The notes below the pieces were generated by a model. It made no database searches. It saw nothing but the letters and a program-made list of their open reading frames with translations, and was not told the origin of the DNA. From NCBI RefSeq assembly GCF_030711405.1, contig NZ_JAULSI010000002.1:175707-226904 (forward strand): a stretch of 51,198 nt of DNA, written 5' to 3'. Below, one piece after another: positions 29,572 to 40,800 of the stretch (positions within the stretch are counted from its first letter, which is position 1; each line of letters opens with the position of its first letter). The translations under genes and the position numbers were made by a program. This DNA comes from Massilia brevitalea (GTDB taxonomy: Bacteria; Pseudomonadota; Gammaproteobacteria; Burkholderiales; Burkholderiaceae_D).

Positions 29572-30693
29572 CTAGCGGGTGGCCGGCTGGGCCGGCGCGG
29601 TGACAGGGGCGGTAATTGGAGCAGTAGCGGGGGCAGTAGCGGGCGCAGCAGCAGGCGGACGCTGGCCGGCGACGCCCGGCGTAGCCACGCCCGGCACTGC
29701 CGGCACGCCCGCGGTACCGTTCGGATTCGCCGCCGGCGCCTGGGCCGGCAGCGGCGTGGCGGGCAGCGGCGGCAGCGGCACCGGGTCCATCTTCGGCAGG
29801 TTGCGGCGCGCCCCGGACTGGGCCGGCACGTGCGGCACGTCGGCTGGACGCGGCTCGCGCGCCGCCTGCGACATCACGATCAGGAGCTGGCGGTTGCGGT
29901 CGATGCCGGCCAGCGGCTGGCAGACCACGCGGCCAAAGGCGCCGGCCGCTACGCTTTCCACCTGTACCACCCTGGCCACGGCCAGGCCGGCCGGATAGAT
30001 GCCGTCCAGGCCCGAGGTGATCAACACGTCGCCGACCTGGATGTCGGCGTTCGGCGCCACGAAGCGCAAGTCGAGCACGCCCGAGTGCCCGCGGCCATAG
30101 GCCACGCTGCGCAGGCCCGAGCGCAGCACCTGCACCGGAATGGCCTGGTCCTTGTCGGTCAGGAGCGTGACTTCGGAGGTGAACGGGAAAACGCGGGTGA
30201 TCTGGCCGACCACCCCGAGGTTATCGATCACGGGCAGACCGAGCTGCACGCCGTTGCGCGTGCCGCGGTCGAGCACGATGCGGCGCGTCGACGGGTCGCG
30301 CGTGTCGTACAGGATCTCGCCCATCATGGACTGCACCGGCAGGTGTTCCCTGGCGTCGAGCAGGCGCCGCAGGTGGGCGTTCTCGGCCATCTGGAGCTGG
30401 GCCTGCTGCATGGCCTGGGCCTGGGTCACCTGCTGGTTCTTGAGCGCAACCACTTCCTTCTGCAGGCTGGCGATCGAGGAAAAATAATCGCCCATGCCGT
30501 ACACGGCGTCGCGCGGCATCAGCGCGGCCATCTGTAGCGGATAGAGCACGGTGGCGGCCACCTGGCGCGCGGCGCCGAGCAGGTGCATGCGCGCATCGAC
30601 CACCAGCAGCACGATCGACACCAGCGCGAACACCGTCACCTTCACCCGCGCGGAGGCGCCCTGTTTGAAAAGCGGCGGAGGACTGTATTCCAT
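29572..30693 (-). CDS. mreC: Rod shape-determining protein MreC
   Basis: A 373-residue bitopic protein: a transmembrane helix (about 18-38), a periplasmic coiled coil (about 65-110), then the double beta-barrel MreC domain (about 115-270), with DRGTRNGVQLGLPVIDNLG and the GLDGIYPAGLAVARV motif. The last 90 residues are a Pro/Ala/Thr-rich tail with repetitive ATAPAT units near the end, beyond the conserved fold and probably disordered. MreC activates PBP2-RodA in the elongasome. It lies 124 nt downstream of mreB. Confidence 0.95.
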   Translation of the reverse strand: MEYSPPPLFKQGASARVKVTVFALVSIVLLVVDARMHLLGAARQVAATVLYPLQMAALMPRDAVYGMGDYFSSIASLQKEVVALKNQQVTQAQAMQQAQLQMAENAHLRRLLDAREHLPVQSMMGEILYDTRDPSTRRIVLDRGTRNGVQLGLPVIDNLGVVGQITRVFPFTSEVTLLTDKDQAIPVQVLRSGLRSVAYGRGHSGVLDLRFVAPNADIQVGDVLITSGLDGIYPAGLAVARVVQVESVAAGAFGRVVCQPLAGIDRNRQLLIVMSQAAREPRPADVPHVPAQSGARRNLPKMDPVPLPPLPATPLPAQAPAANPNGTAGVPAVPGVATPGVAGQRPPAAAPATAPATAPITAPVTAPAQPATR

Positions 30694-30817
30694 GACTTTC
30701 GATTAAGACCGGGCAGACCCGTTAATTGAATAGGCGAATGGGCAGGGGCACGGCAAAGCCGCTCCCCTGCCCACGCGTATTCTTCTTCCCACTGGCCGAT
30801 CCGGCCACCGCCGCGCT

Positions 30818-32181
<1,364 letters not shown>

Positions 32182-32481
32182 ATGTCCCTGACTCTTTCAG
32201 ACGTAAAACGGATCGCCAACCTGGCCCAGCTCGATATGGACGATGCCCACGCCGAGACCGCGCTGTCCGAGCTGAACGGCATTTTCGCCCTGGCCGAACA
32301 GATGCAGGCGGTCGATACCACCGGCGTCGCGCCACTGGCGCATCCGCTGGCCACCATCCTGGCCCTGCCGCTGCGCCTGCGCGACGACGTGGTCACGGAA
32401 GACAACCGCCGCGACGCCTACCAGGCGCCCGCCCCGAAGGCCCAGGACGGCTTGTACCTGGTGCCGAAGGTGATCGAGTAA
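32182..32481 (+). CDS. gatC: Asp-tRNA(Asn)/Glu-tRNA(Gln) amidotransferase subunit C
   Basis: A 99-residue GatC, the small subunit that stabilises GatA and wraps around the GatA-GatB interface. The start [20 protein letters not shown] at 32182 matches the family; the in-frame extension upstream is rejected. Conserved ALSELNGIF and LRDDVV segments and the terminal LVPKVIE are present. It is the first gene of gatCAB. A duplicated 14-mer lies in the 45-nt gap before gatA. Confidence 0.95.
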   Translation: MSLTLSDVKRIANLAQLDMDDAHAETALSELNGIFALAEQMQAVDTTGVAPLAHPLATILALPLRLRDDVVTEDNRRDAYQAPAPKAQDGLYLVPKVIE

Positions 32482-32526
32482 TCCTGACGCTTCCACGAAC
32501 AGCGCTTCTACGAACATACTACGCAT

Positions 32527-34014
32527 ATGCATAACAAGACTATCAAAGAGCTGTCGGCGCTGCTGCACGCGAAGCAGATCTCAAGCACCGAGCTGACCCG
32601 CCACTACCTGGGCCGCATCGAAGCCAGCGGGCACAACGCCTTCCTGCACGTCGACCAGGAACTGTCGCTGGCCCAGGCCGCGGCCGCCGACGCGCGCTTC
32701 GCCGACGGCACCGCGGGCCCCCTCACCGGCGTGCCGATCGCCCACAAGGATATCTTCGTCACGCGCGGCTGGCGCACGACTGCCGGCTCGAAGATGCTGG
32801 CCAACTACGTCAGCCCCTTCGACGCCACCGTGGTCGAGCGCTTCAACAGCGCCGGCATGGTCACGCTCGGCAAGGTGAACCTCGACGAATTCGCGATGGG
32901 CTCGTCGAACGAGAACTCGGCCTTCGCCCCGGTGCACAATCCCTGGGATGCGAAAGCGGTCCCGGGCGGCTCCTCGGGCGGTTCGGCCGCCGCGATCGCC
33001 GCGCGCCTGGCCCCGGCCGCCACCGCCACCGACACCGGCGGCTCGATCCGCCAGCCGGCCGCTTTCTGCGGCGTCACCGGCATCAAGCCGACCTACGGCC
33101 GCGTGTCGCGCTTCGGCATGATCGCCTTCGCTTCGTCGCTGGACCAGGGCGGCCCGATCGCCCAGACCGCCGAAGACTGCGCCCTGCTGCTGAACGACAT
33201 GGTCGGCCACGACGTGCGCGATTCGACCAGCCTCACGCCCGAGCAAGGTAACCTGCAGGAAGACTTCACGCGCGAACTGAACCAGCCGCTCACCGGCCTG
33301 CGCATCGGCGTGCCGAGCGAGTACTTCGGCGAAGGCCTGGCGGCGGATGTGGAGCAAGCTGTCCGCGCGGCCCTGGAGCAGTTCGTCAAGCTGGGCGCGA
33401 CCCTGGTCGACATCTCGCTGCCGAAGACCGCGCTGTCGATCCCGACCTACTACATCATCGCCCCGGCCGAGGCCTCGTCGAACCTGTCGCGCTTCGACGG
33501 CGTGCGCTACGGCCACCGCGCCAGCGAGTACAAGGATCTGCAGGACATGTACAAGAAAACGCGCGCCGAAGGCTTTGGCCGCGAAGTCCAGCGCCGCATC
33601 ATGGTCGGCACCTACGTGCTGTGCCATGGCTACTACGACGCCTACTACGTGCAGGCGCAAAAGATCCGCCGCCTGATCGCCGACGACTTCCAGGCCGCGT
33701 TCGCCGACAAGTGCGACGTGATCATGGGCCCGGTGGCGCCAACGGTGGCCTGGGACCTGGGCGACAAGGCCAACGACCCGGTCGCCAACTACCTGGCCGA
33801 CATCTACACCCTGTCGACCAGCCTGGCCGGCCTGCCCGGCATGTCGATCCCCTGCGGCTTCGGCCAGGGCAAGGATGGAGACATGCGAAACGCCAAGCGC
33901 CCGGTCGGCCTGCAAATCATCGGCAATTATTTCAGCGAAGCGAAGCTGCTGAACGTCGCCCACCAATACCAATTGGCGACCGACTGGCACCAACGCGCCC
34001 CAGAGAACATCTAA
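32527..34014 (+). CDS. gatA: Asp-tRNA(Asn)/Glu-tRNA(Gln) amidotransferase subunit A
   Basis: A 495-residue amidase-signature enzyme that releases ammonia from glutamine and channels it to GatB. The catalytic triad Lys74 ([10 protein letters not shown]), cis-Ser149 ([11 protein letters not shown]) and nucleophile Ser173 ([11 protein letters not shown]) is intact with normal spacing. Length is usual. It shows that the organism makes Gln-tRNA and/or Asn-tRNA by transamidation. Confidence 0.97.
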   Translation: MHNKTIKELSALLHAKQISSTELTRHYLGRIEASGHNAFLHVDQELSLAQAAAADARFADGTAGPLTGVPIAHKDIFVTRGWRTTAGSKMLANYVSPFDATVVERFNSAGMVTLGKVNLDEFAMGSSNENSAFAPVHNPWDAKAVPGGSSGGSAAAIAARLAPAATATDTGGSIRQPAAFCGVTGIKPTYGRVSRFGMIAFASSLDQGGPIAQTAEDCALLLNDMVGHDVRDSTSLTPEQGNLQEDFTRELNQPLTGLRIGVPSEYFGEGLAADVEQAVRAALEQFVKLGATLVDISLPKTALSIPTYYIIAPAEASSNLSRFDGVRYGHRASEYKDLQDMYKKTRAEGFGREVQRRIMVGTYVLCHGYYDAYYVQAQKIRRLIADDFQAAFADKCDVIMGPVAPTVAWDLGDKANDPVANYLADIYTLSTSLAGLPGMSIPCGFGQGKDGDMRNAKRPVGLQIIGNYFSEAKLLNVAHQYQLATDWHQRAPENI

Positions 34015-34034
34015 CGGCATTATTGGCGAACACC

Positions 34035-34061
34035 GTAGGGTGGGCACTCCGTGCCCACGCG
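34035..34061 (+). repeat. Single REP-like palindrome between gatA and gatB
   Basis: A direct copy: GTAGGGTGGGCAC, then 3 nt, then GTGCCCACGCG. It sits 20 nt after the gatA stop within the 126-nt gap before gatB, so it lies inside an operon and would be transcribed. Such a hairpin could protect the upstream gatCA mRNA or reduce gatB expression. Confidence 0.88.
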
Positions 34062-34140
34062 TGACGCATGAACGGCCTGCGGCGGCACAAACGAACAGCC
34101 CGCGCCCTTAATGCGAACCGAACAGAAAAGAGAGAACACC

Positions 34141-35601
34141 ATGCAATGGGAAGTCGTCATCGGTCTTGAGAACCACGTCCAGCTCACGACCAACTCGAAA
34201 ATCTTCAGCGGCAGCTCGATCCAGTTCGGCGCCGAGCCGAACACGCAAGCGAGCCCGGTGGACCTGGCCCTGCCGGGCGTGCTGCCCGTGATGAACAAGG
34301 GCGCCGTCGAACGCGCCATCCGCTTCGGCCTGGCAGTGGGCGCAAAGATCGCGCCGCACTCGGTCTTCGCGCGCAAGAACTACTTCTACCCCGACCTGCC
34401 GAAGGGCTACCAGATCAGCCAGTTCGAGGAACCGGTGGTCCAGGGCGGCACCCTTACCTTCGCCTTCGAAAAAGACGGCAAGCTGGAGACGAAGACCGTC
34501 AACCTGACCCGGGCCCACCTGGAAGAAGACGCCGGCAAATCGCTGCACGAAGACTACGCCGGCATGACCGGCATCGACCTGAACCGCGCCGGCACGCCGC
34601 TGCTCGAAATCGTGTCGGAGCCGGAAATGCGCAGCGCCGCCGAAGCGGTCGCCTACGCCAAGGCCATGCACGGCCTGGTGATGTGGCTCGGCGTTTGCGA
34701 CGGCAACATGCAGGAAGGTTCCTTCCGCTGCGACGTCAACGTCTCGGTGCGCCCGATGGGCCAGCAGGAATTCGGCACCCGCTGCGAGATCAAGAACCTG
34801 AACTCCTTCCGCTTCATGGAAGAGGCGATCCACTACGAGGTGCGGCGCCAGATCGAGCTGATCGAAGACGGCGGCAAGGTCCAGCAAGCCACCCGCCTGT
34901 GGGACCCGGACCGCAAGGAAACCCGCGCCATGCGTTCGAAGGAAGACGCGCAGGATTACCGCTACTTCCCCGACCCGGACCTGCCGCCGCTGACGATCTC
35001 GCAGGAGTGGATCGAGCGCGTCAAGGCCAGCATGCCGGAACTGCCGGCCGCGATGCGCGCCCGCTTCACCGGCGACTACGGCCTGCCGGAATACGACGCG
35101 CTGATCCTGACCTCGTCGCAGGGCATGGCCAGCTACTACGAAGCCGTGGTGGCGAAAGCCGGCAAAGAAAATGCCAAGGTCATCGCCAACTGGATGATGG
35201 GCGACGTCTCCTCCACGCTGAACCGCGAGGGCGTCGAGATCACCGCCTCGCCGGTGGAAGCCTCGCAACTGGCCCAGCTGGTCAAGCGCATCGCCGACGG
35301 CACGATCTCGAACAAGGCGGCCAAGGAAGTGTTCGCGGCGATGTGGGAAGCCAAGTCGACCGACGAGAACCTGGCCGACACCGTGATCGAGCAGAAAGGC
35401 CTGAAGCAGATCTCGGACACGGGCGCGCTGGAAGCCATCGTCGACGAAGTGCTGGCGGCGAACGCCAAGTCGGTCGAGCAGTACCGCGCCGGCAAGGAAG
35501 CGGCAATCAACGCGCTGATCGGCCAGACCATGAAGGCGTCGAAGGGCAAGGCGAATCCGGCACAGGTGACAGAGCTCTTGAAGCAGAAGCTGGCGGGTTG
35601 A
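34141..35601 (+). CDS. gatB: Asp-tRNA(Asn)/Glu-tRNA(Gln) amidotransferase subunit B
   Basis: A 486-residue GatB, which phosphorylates the misacylated tRNA and amidates it with ammonia from GatA. The cradle domain begins [15 protein letters not shown], where many homologues have Glu-Val-His or Glu-Thr-His. [25 protein letters not shown] and [17 protein letters not shown] are conserved. The helical and YqeY-like tail domains (about 300-486) bind tRNA. The ATG at 34141 is preferred over the upstream ATG at 34111. A terminator follows within 25 nt. Confidence 0.97.
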   Translation: MQWEVVIGLENHVQLTTNSKIFSGSSIQFGAEPNTQASPVDLALPGVLPVMNKGAVERAIRFGLAVGAKIAPHSVFARKNYFYPDLPKGYQISQFEEPVVQGGTLTFAFEKDGKLETKTVNLTRAHLEEDAGKSLHEDYAGMTGIDLNRAGTPLLEIVSEPEMRSAAEAVAYAKAMHGLVMWLGVCDGNMQEGSFRCDVNVSVRPMGQQEFGTRCEIKNLNSFRFMEEAIHYEVRRQIELIEDGGKVQQATRLWDPDRKETRAMRSKEDAQDYRYFPDPDLPPLTISQEWIERVKASMPELPAAMRARFTGDYGLPEYDALILTSSQGMASYYEAVVAKAGKENAKVIANWMMGDVSSTLNREGVEITASPVEASQLAQLVKRIADGTISNKAAKEVFAAMWEAKSTDENLADTVIEQKGLKQISDTGALEAIVDEVLAANAKSVEQYRAGKEAAINALIGQTMKASKGKANPAQVTELLKQKLAG

Positions 35602-35626
35602 TTTTGTTAGTGTAGCAAGCACAAAG

Positions 35627-35652
35627 AACCGGGGCATGCTCCGGTTTTTTTT
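35627..35652 (+). terminator. Rho-independent terminator of gatCAB
   Basis: AACCGG and CCGGTT arms around an 8-nt loop whose inner bases can also pair, followed by eight T residues (from 35645) before CGCC. It stands 25 nt after the gatB stop. Confidence 0.85.
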
Positions 35653-35670
35653 CGCCAGCAACAAGCCTGC

Positions 35671-35784
35671 TTCGGAGTTTCAGAAATTACGCACGCAATC
35701 TATGCTTTTTCGCTAATGTTTCGGAATACCAGAAAAAACACGCAAAAACTCATGCATATTGCGTAAATTTCGGAATTTAAGAAA
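35671..35784. promoter_or_regulatory. Three operator-like repeats at 49-bp spacing
   Basis: The 16-mer TTCGGARTNNNAGAAA occurs at 35671-35686, 35720-35735 and 35769-35784, each exactly 49 bp from the next. Each is an inverted repeat, TTC or TTTC then 9 nt then GAA or GAAA. The third extends to AAATTTC/GAAATTT arms (35765-35771 and 35781-35787). Weaker similarity outside the core suggests degenerate 49-bp direct repeats. The array ends 23 bp before the proposed XRE start, in an AT-rich stretch, as expected for cooperative autorepression. Confidence 0.6.
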
Positions 35785-35806
35785 TTTTAGCGATGACAGC
35801 GCTATA

Positions 35807-36085
35807 TTGAGCCGACCTTCTGACACTCCCGGCGCCCTGGGCCCGGTGGTCCGCCAGCGCCGCCGCGCACAGCAGTTGCGCATCGATGACGCGGCGGCCC
35901 TCCCCGGCGTATCGGTCGATCTCATGTCGCGCCTGGAAAATGGACAAGGCAGCGTGCGCCTGGACAAGGCCCTCGCAGTCCTCGACGGCCTCGGGCTGGC
36001 ATTGCTGGTCGTCCCCAAGGAGCAGCTCCGGGCGCACCGTTTCGACACCACGCCGGCACAGGACGCGTCTGGGGAAACACCGTGA
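35807..36085 (+). CDS. HipB-like XRE-family transcriptional regulator
   Basis: A 92-residue protein if started at the TTG at 35807 (then SRPSDTPGALG, like related proteins); an in-frame TTG at 35759 would give 108 residues but would overlap the third operator repeat. A Cro/C1-type helix-turn-helix covers about residues 12-65: LGPVVRQRRRAQQLRIDDAA, then VSVDLMSRLENGQGSVRLDK. It resembles the HipB antitoxin/repressor group. No hipA-like kinase follows; the next feature is a terminator and then two minus-strand lipoprotein genes. It probably represses itself through the upstream 49-bp-spaced repeats. Confidence 0.75.
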   Translation: MSRPSDTPGALGPVVRQRRRAQQLRIDDAAALPGVSVDLMSRLENGQGSVRLDKALAVLDGLGLALLVVPKEQLRAHRFDTTPAQDASGETP

Positions 36086-36148
36086 CATTCGCGCCCTGAT
36101 CTCTTTGCCGGCGATCGACTCGTCGCGCAGACCGGACATTAGAGGGCG

Positions 36149-36180
36149 AAAAAAAACCGGAGCTTTCTCCGGTTTTTTTT
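36149..36180. terminator. Bidirectional Rho-independent terminator
   Basis: A perfect 14-bp inverted repeat, arms 36149-36162 and 36167-36180, with a 4-nt loop CTTT. Eight A residues on one side and eight T on the other give a U-tract on both strands. It lies between the convergent XRE gene (plus) and the lipoprotein gene (minus), ending both. Confidence 0.92.
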
Positions 36181-36213
36181 GCTTGGCTTGTCTTGCGTGA
36201 ACCTGCCAACCGA

Positions 36214-36759
36214 TCAGAACGCCGCCGCGCCCATCCGCTCGACACCGATCGCGATATTCTTCCTGATGGCGCCGGCAATCGACATCTTCGCGCGTTCGGC
36301 GCCGACAAAGGCTTCGCCGCCGCCGGTGGTGTGCTCGGACTGGACCGACTGCTGCCACACCACGGCGCCGGTATCGGCGCGCTTCAGGGTCCAACCCATC
36401 TCGATCTTCGAAGTCATCGAGATGCCGAACGACGGCGAATTGACGCTGAAGACCTGCACCGTCAGCTGGTAGTCGCCGCCACTGCCCTTGACCTCGGCAA
36501 ATGCTTTGGACGCGGTGATGGCGTCGCTGACCGCAGCGCGCAGCGCGGCGACGTCGGCCGCAGCAGCAGCCGGGTCGGCGTTCGCGGCCGGCAGGGCCGT
36601 TACGGTGACCGAGCCGGTGTGCTGCTTCGCGGCCGCGACCGGCGGCGGCGTCAGTTCCTGGGTCGTCATCTGGGAGGCGCAACCGGTCAGGGTAGCCACT
36701 GCCAGCACAGCCGGCAGCAACACAACACGGCGTACGGCGGCAAACATATTCTTGTTCAT
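36214..36759 (-). CDS. Lipoprotein of unknown function
   Basis: A 181-residue protein with a lipoprotein signal peptide; the lipobox LTGC puts the lipidated Cys at residue 27. An Ala/Pro-rich linker (about 33-75) leads to an alpha/beta domain (75-181), with YQLTVQVFSVNSPSFG and the WTLKRADTGAVVWQQ segment. I do not recognise the family. The second residue after Cys is Ser, not Asp, so outer-membrane sorting is likely. It follows the other lipoprotein gene by 25 nt on the same strand and ends at the bidirectional terminator. Confidence 0.75.
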   Translation of the reverse strand: MNKNMFAAVRRVVLLPAVLAVATLTGCASQMTTQELTPPPVAAAKQHTGSVTVTALPAANADPAAAAADVAALRAAVSDAITASKAFAEVKGSGGDYQLTVQVFSVNSPSFGISMTSKIEMGWTLKRADTGAVVWQQSVQSEHTTGGGEAFVGAERAKMSIAGAIRKNIAIGVERMGAAAF

Positions 36760-36784
36760 ATTCGTCCTCTGGGGTGGTGGTGGT

Positions 36785-37237
36785 TTATTTCTTTGGCGAC
36801 GACTGGATATTCGTCAGGACTTCGTCGACCATTTCCGGCGGCGATTTACGGGTCAGCGAGGTATGCAGCGAATTACCGGTGGCGATAGGGAAATTCGTTT
36901 TCGGGTCGCGGAAGTTAACCGTCAGCTCGATCATGTACATCGTGATATCCCACATCCATTTATCGACGTAGGTCACCGACATATCCGTGGCATACGGTGT
37001 CGGCAATTCCGGTCCGGTAGTGACGACATAACCCTGCTTCTCCAGCCTGGTCTTGATGAGTTCGTTTACGTTGTTCTTGTCCTTGTCGTGCTTGACCACA
37101 TACGCGGTCTTGACTGCGGACAGGTCTGCGCCCGGCGACAGGCTGGCACTGGCGCGGTTGACGGCGCAGCCACTGGTGAGAACCATGGCGCCGACGATGG
37201 CAATCAGAGGGATAAGGCGTTTCATTGCTGAAAGCAT
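36785..37237 (-). CDS. Small lipoprotein of unknown function
   Basis: A 150-residue protein with lipobox LTSGC (Cys24) and a mature domain containing ELIKTRLEKQGYVVTTGPE and DKWMWDITMYMIELTVNFRD. The aromatic-rich strand and helix pattern resembles small envelope lipoproteins that pair with a partner, but no family is assigned. GAAAG 7-8 nt before the ATG at 37237 supports this start over the internal Met5. A TATAAT reading on the minus strand (37313-37318) may be its -10 box. It is probably cotranscribed with the next lipoprotein. Confidence 0.72.
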   Translation of the reverse strand: MLSAMKRLIPLIAIVGAMVLTSGCAVNRASASLSPGADLSAVKTAYVVKHDKDKNNVNELIKTRLEKQGYVVTTGPELPTPYATDMSVTYVDKWMWDITMYMIELTVNFRDPKTNFPIATGNSLHTSLTRKSPPEMVDEVLTNIQSSPKK

Positions 37238-37562
37238 GTTGATCTTTCGAATAGGAGCCCGGTAGCCGGGCGGTTCATGATGTGGTCGCGGTTAATAACA
37301 GGACAACAATCAATTATATTCTTGGAGCAACACTTTGTTTCAGCGGTTCGAATAATAATTTGTCGATAGAATAAAATCCGCGCCGCCAATGAACATATGC
37401 ATACCGGCATTCACTGGACGGCATGGCCTTCATTTCGACCGGATGTCCGATTCCCGGTTTTTGCGCCGTAAAAACTCCTTCAATTGAGCGGTTTTTTCGC
37501 CTCGCTCATCATAGGCCGCGGCCGTGGCTGCATCGCCGGCCAGCATCGGGCCGCGCGTCGCC
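37238..37562. other. Intergenic region without a supported gene
   Basis: 325 bp between the lipoprotein start and the pyrE end, both on the minus strand. The lipoprotein-proximal part is AT-rich, with a perfect TATAAT on the minus strand at 37313-37318 and a poor -35. A weak stem with T-tract at about 37470-37495 could end pyrE transcription. No coding signal is seen. Confidence 0.4.
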
Positions 37563-38225
37563 TCAGACCCCGTAGCGGGTGCGGTAGGCCGCTACGGCGT
37601 CCTTGTGCGCACCCAGGTCGGCTCCCGCCGCTTCGTTCGACAGGTAGCTGAACAGATCGTCCAGGTTGGCGATCGAGATCACCGGAATGCCGAACTCCTG
37701 CGCCACCTGCTGCACCGCCGAGTGTTCCGACAGCGCGCCATCCTTGCCCGAGCGTTCCATGCGGTCGAGGGCGATCAGCACGGCGGCCGGTTCGGCGCCC
37801 GCGGCGCGGATCATCTGCACCGATTCGCGCACCGAGGTGCCGGCCGAGATCACGTCGTCGACGATCACGACCTTGCCCTTCAGACCGGCGCCGACGATGG
37901 TGCCGCCTTCGCCATGGTCCTTGGCTTCCTTGCGGTTGTAGGCGAACGAAGTGTTGCGGCCTTCGGCGGCGAGCGCCACGGCGGTGGCCGATGCCAGGGT
38001 GATGCCCTTGTAGGCCGGGCCGAACAGCATGTCGAATTCGACGCCGGACGCCAGCAGGGTCTGGGCGTAGAAGCGGGCCAGGCGGCCCAGGGTGGCGCCG
38101 TCGTGGAACAGGCCGGCGTTGAAGAAATAAGGCGAGAGGCGCCCGGCCTTGGTCGTGAATTCACCGAATCGAAGGACTTCGGTCTCGACCGAAAACGCAA
38201 TAAACTCCTGGCGCAGATTGCTCAC
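37563..38225 (-). CDS. pyrE: Orotate phosphoribosyltransferase
   Basis: A 220-residue PyrE joining orotate and PRPP to give OMP in pyrimidine synthesis. The PRPP-binding motif [13 protein letters not shown] and the upstream [11 protein letters not shown] and [14 protein letters not shown] loop with catalytic Lys residues are present. The start is a GTG at 38225 (then [10 protein letters not shown]) with GGAG 7-9 nt upstream; the open frame continues upstream but out of the family. It is downstream of the hybrid kinase gene by 52 nt. Confidence 0.95.
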   Translation of the reverse strand: MSNLRQEFIAFSVETEVLRFGEFTTKAGRLSPYFFNAGLFHDGATLGRLARFYAQTLLASGVEFDMLFGPAYKGITLASATAVALAAEGRNTSFAYNRKEAKDHGEGGTIVGAGLKGKVVIVDDVISAGTSVRESVQMIRAAGAEPAAVLIALDRMERSGKDGALSEHSAVQQVAQEFGIPVISIANLDDLFSYLSNEAAGADLGAHKDAVAAYRTRYGV

Positions 38226-38277
38226 GCTATTCTCCTGTATGCGAAAAGCGGTATTGTAATCTGCGCAGCCCCTCCTG

Positions 38278-40800
38278 TTACGGCGCCGCGGCCAGTTGCG
38301 CCACCTGCTCGGGCCCGATCGGCTTGACCAGGTGCTGCGCGAAGCCCGCTTCCTCGCTGCGCAGGCGGTCTCCGTCCTGGCCGTAACCAGACAGGGCGAC
38401 CAGGCGGCAGGGGTGGTTCCCCAGCACGGCGCGCAAGCGCGTGGCCAGTTCGTAGCCATCCAGGCCGGGCAGGCCGATGTCGAGCACGGCGAGGTCGGGC
38501 TTGAGGCGCCCTGCCGCTTCCAGCGCAAGGAAGGGATCGTTGAACACCGCGACCTGGTGGCCGTGCGCCGTCAACAGCTGGCCCAGCATGTCGGCCGCAT
38601 CGACGTTGTCGTCGACGACCAGGATGCGCTGGCGCTTGCCGGCCTGCGCCGGCGTTTCAAACGTATCGGCATTTTCCAGAGTAGCGCCGCTGCTCACCAG
38701 CGGCAGGCAGACGACGAACTCGCTGCCCTGCCCCAGCCCGCCGCTATGCGCCTCGACCGAACCGCCATGCAGTTCGACGATGTTGCGTACCAGCGCCAGC
38801 CCGATGCCCAGGCCGCCCTCGATGCGGTCGACGCTGCGTTTGCCCTGGAAGAACAGGCCGAACACCTGTTCCAGCATCTCCGGCGCCAGGCCGATGCCGT
38901 TGTCGGACACGCCGATGCGCAGCCAGCCTGGGTTGCCGCGGCGTGCCTGCAGCTTCACTTCGCCGCCCGGCTCGGTGTAGCGCGCGGCATTCGTCAGCAG
39001 GTTCGACACCACCTGGGCCAGGCGCATGGCGTCGCCTTCCCACAGCATGCCGGGCTCGATCTCGACCGCGAGGCGATGGCCGCGCTGGGCCAGCAGCGGG
39101 CTGGCCATCTCGACCGCCTTGGTCACCGGCAGGGCGACGTCCACCTGCTCGATCTTCAGCTCGATCTGGCCGCGCGTGGCGCGCGCCACGTCGAGCAAGT
39201 CGTCGACCAGGCGTACCAGGTGCTCGACCTGGCGCTCGATGATCTCGCGCTCGCGCAGCGCCGCCGATTCGCCGCGCATGCGCATCAACTGCAGCGCGGT
39301 GACGATCGGCGACAGCGGGTTGCGCAGTTCGTGGCCGAGCATGGCCAGGAACTCGTCCTTGGTGCGGTTGGCCGCCGTGAGTTCGTCCAGCAGCCCCTCG
39401 CGCTCGGCATGGGCGCGCTCCAGGCTGATGCGGCTGCGCACCTGCTCGGTAACGTCGGCCGCGACCAGGATCACGCCCTGCTCTTCGCCGGCGCTATGAT
39501 CGGGACGGTCGTTCAGGGGTTCGAGGCTGAGCTGCAGGTAGCGCTCCTCGAAGCCGCCATCGGCGCGCGCCAGCTCGACGCGCAGTTCCTCGACCGCAGC
39601 CGGCTGCGCACTGGCATACGCCTGTTCGAGCAGGCCGGCGATCGCGCTGCCCTGCCAGTGCGGGAAGGCGGCGCCGAAGGCCTGCCCTTCCAGGCCGCTG
39701 CGGCCGACCAGTTCTTGAAAGCGGCGGTTGGCCAGGCGCAGGCGCAGGTCCGGCCCGGTGAGCAGGGCGGTGGCGACCGGCGCGTTGAGCAGCATGCGGT
39801 CGCGCTGGGCCAGGGCGGCATCGCGCTGGTGGCGTTCGGTGGCGTCGCGCGTGAAGCAGCGCGTGTAGCGCAGCTGGCCGTCCTCGAAGTAGCCGTTCGA
39901 GTGGATCACCACGTGCTTGACCGAGCCGTCCTTGCAGCGCAGGCGCGCCGGCTGGTCGTACAGGGTGCCGCCCGAGGCCAGGGTCGTCAGGATGTGCTCG
40001 ATCACGGGGGCGTCGACGTGGAAGTCGGCGATGTGGTGGCCGACATATTCTTCCCAGCTGTAGCCGAGCATTTGCAGTTCGGCGCGGTTGGCCCACAAGA
40101 TGGTGCCGTCGCCGGCCACGCGGTGCAGGCCTTCGGCGGCGTTCTCGACGAAGTCGGCGAATTCCTTTTCGCGCCGGCGCAGGGTTTGCTCGGCGGCTTT
40201 GCGGCGCGCGATCTCGGCTTCGAGCTGCTGGTTCTGCAGCTGCGCGCAGGCGGCGCCTTCCTGGCGCATGGGCTTGTGGGTGAATGCGCTGCCCGCTGCC
40301 AGCGGCGCCGACGGGCTGCCGCGGAACAGGGAAAAATGGTGGTCGCCGGCGAGCGCGTTCCAGAGCCGCTCGAGGCGCACGGCGGCGGCGTACTCGCCGC
40401 GCGCGGACAGCAGCGCCACCATTTCGGCAAACGCGTGCACCGGGCCGCCGTTCGCCCCTGCCGCCGCCAGCGCCGTGCCGACGGCCGCGCGGAAGCGCGC
40501 CGCATCCGGCTGGCCGTCCAGCATGAAGGCGGCCAGCGTCGCTTCGGCGTCGAGCACGACCAGTTGCCCCGGATACCAGCTGGCGCCGCCGTCCGCGTTG
40601 CCAAAGCCGGCCAGGCGCCGGCGCAGCCCGGCCACATGCTCGGGCGTGGCGATCAGGATGCCGGTGCCCCCGGCGCGCAAGGCCGCGTCGATGAAATCGG
40701 CGGCCTCGTCGAGCAGGGCGGCATCGCTGGCGTAGAAGTGAATGGCAGGCGCAGGTTCACCGGCGGCATCCTGCGGCGCGTCGTCGAGGCTGGTCAACAC
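38278..40800 (-). CDS. Hybrid histidine kinase: MEDS, PAS, PAS, HisKA, HATPase, REC
   Basis: An 840-residue soluble sensor kinase. It starts with a MEDS-like domain (about 18-175: [20 protein letters not shown]), a sensory module of the DcmR type. Two PAS domains (about 205-330 and 335-460) follow, then HisKA with His490 ([16 protein letters not shown]), HATPase_c with [10 protein letters not shown] and [11 protein letters not shown], and a C-terminal receiver with Asp774 ([15 protein letters not shown]). The GTG at 40800 with TGGAG 7 nt upstream is preferred; the in-frame ATG at 40863 lacks an RBS. No separate output regulator is adjacent, so the downstream partner is unknown. It is divergent from xth. 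Confidence 0.88.
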   Translation of the reverse strand: MLTSLDDAPQDAAGEPAPAIHFYASDAALLDEAADFIDAALRAGGTGILIATPEHVAGLRRRLAGFGNADGGASWYPGQLVVLDAEATLAAFMLDGQPDAARFRAAVGTALAAAGANGGPVHAFAEMVALLSARGEYAAAVRLERLWNALAGDHHFSLFRGSPSAPLAAGSAFTHKPMRQEGAACAQLQNQQLEAEIARRKAAEQTLRRREKEFADFVENAAEGLHRVAGDGTILWANRAELQMLGYSWEEYVGHHIADFHVDAPVIEHILTTLASGGTLYDQPARLRCKDGSVKHVVIHSNGYFEDGQLRYTRCFTRDATERHQRDAALAQRDRMLLNAPVATALLTGPDLRLRLANRRFQELVGRSGLEGQAFGAAFPHWQGSAIAGLLEQAYASAQPAAVEELRVELARADGGFEERYLQLSLEPLNDRPDHSAGEEQGVILVAADVTEQVRSRISLERAHAEREGLLDELTAANRTKDEFLAMLGHELRNPLSPIVTALQLMRMRGESAALREREIIERQVEHLVRLVDDLLDVARATRGQIELKIEQVDVALPVTKAVEMASPLLAQRGHRLAVEIEPGMLWEGDAMRLAQVVSNLLTNAARYTEPGGEVKLQARRGNPGWLRIGVSDNGIGLAPEMLEQVFGLFFQGKRSVDRIEGGLGIGLALVRNIVELHGGSVEAHSGGLGQGSEFVVCLPLVSSGATLENADTFETPAQAGKRQRILVVDDNVDAADMLGQLLTAHGHQVAVFNDPFLALEAAGRLKPDLAVLDIGLPGLDGYELATRLRAVLGNHPCRLVALSGYGQDGDRLRSEEAGFAQHLVKPIGPEQVAQLAAAP

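Noticed and set aside
38226..38528. Upstream extension of the pyrE frame
   Set aside because: It overlaps the receiver domain of the hybrid kinase in another frame; GTG at 38225 has a good RBS and matches the family.
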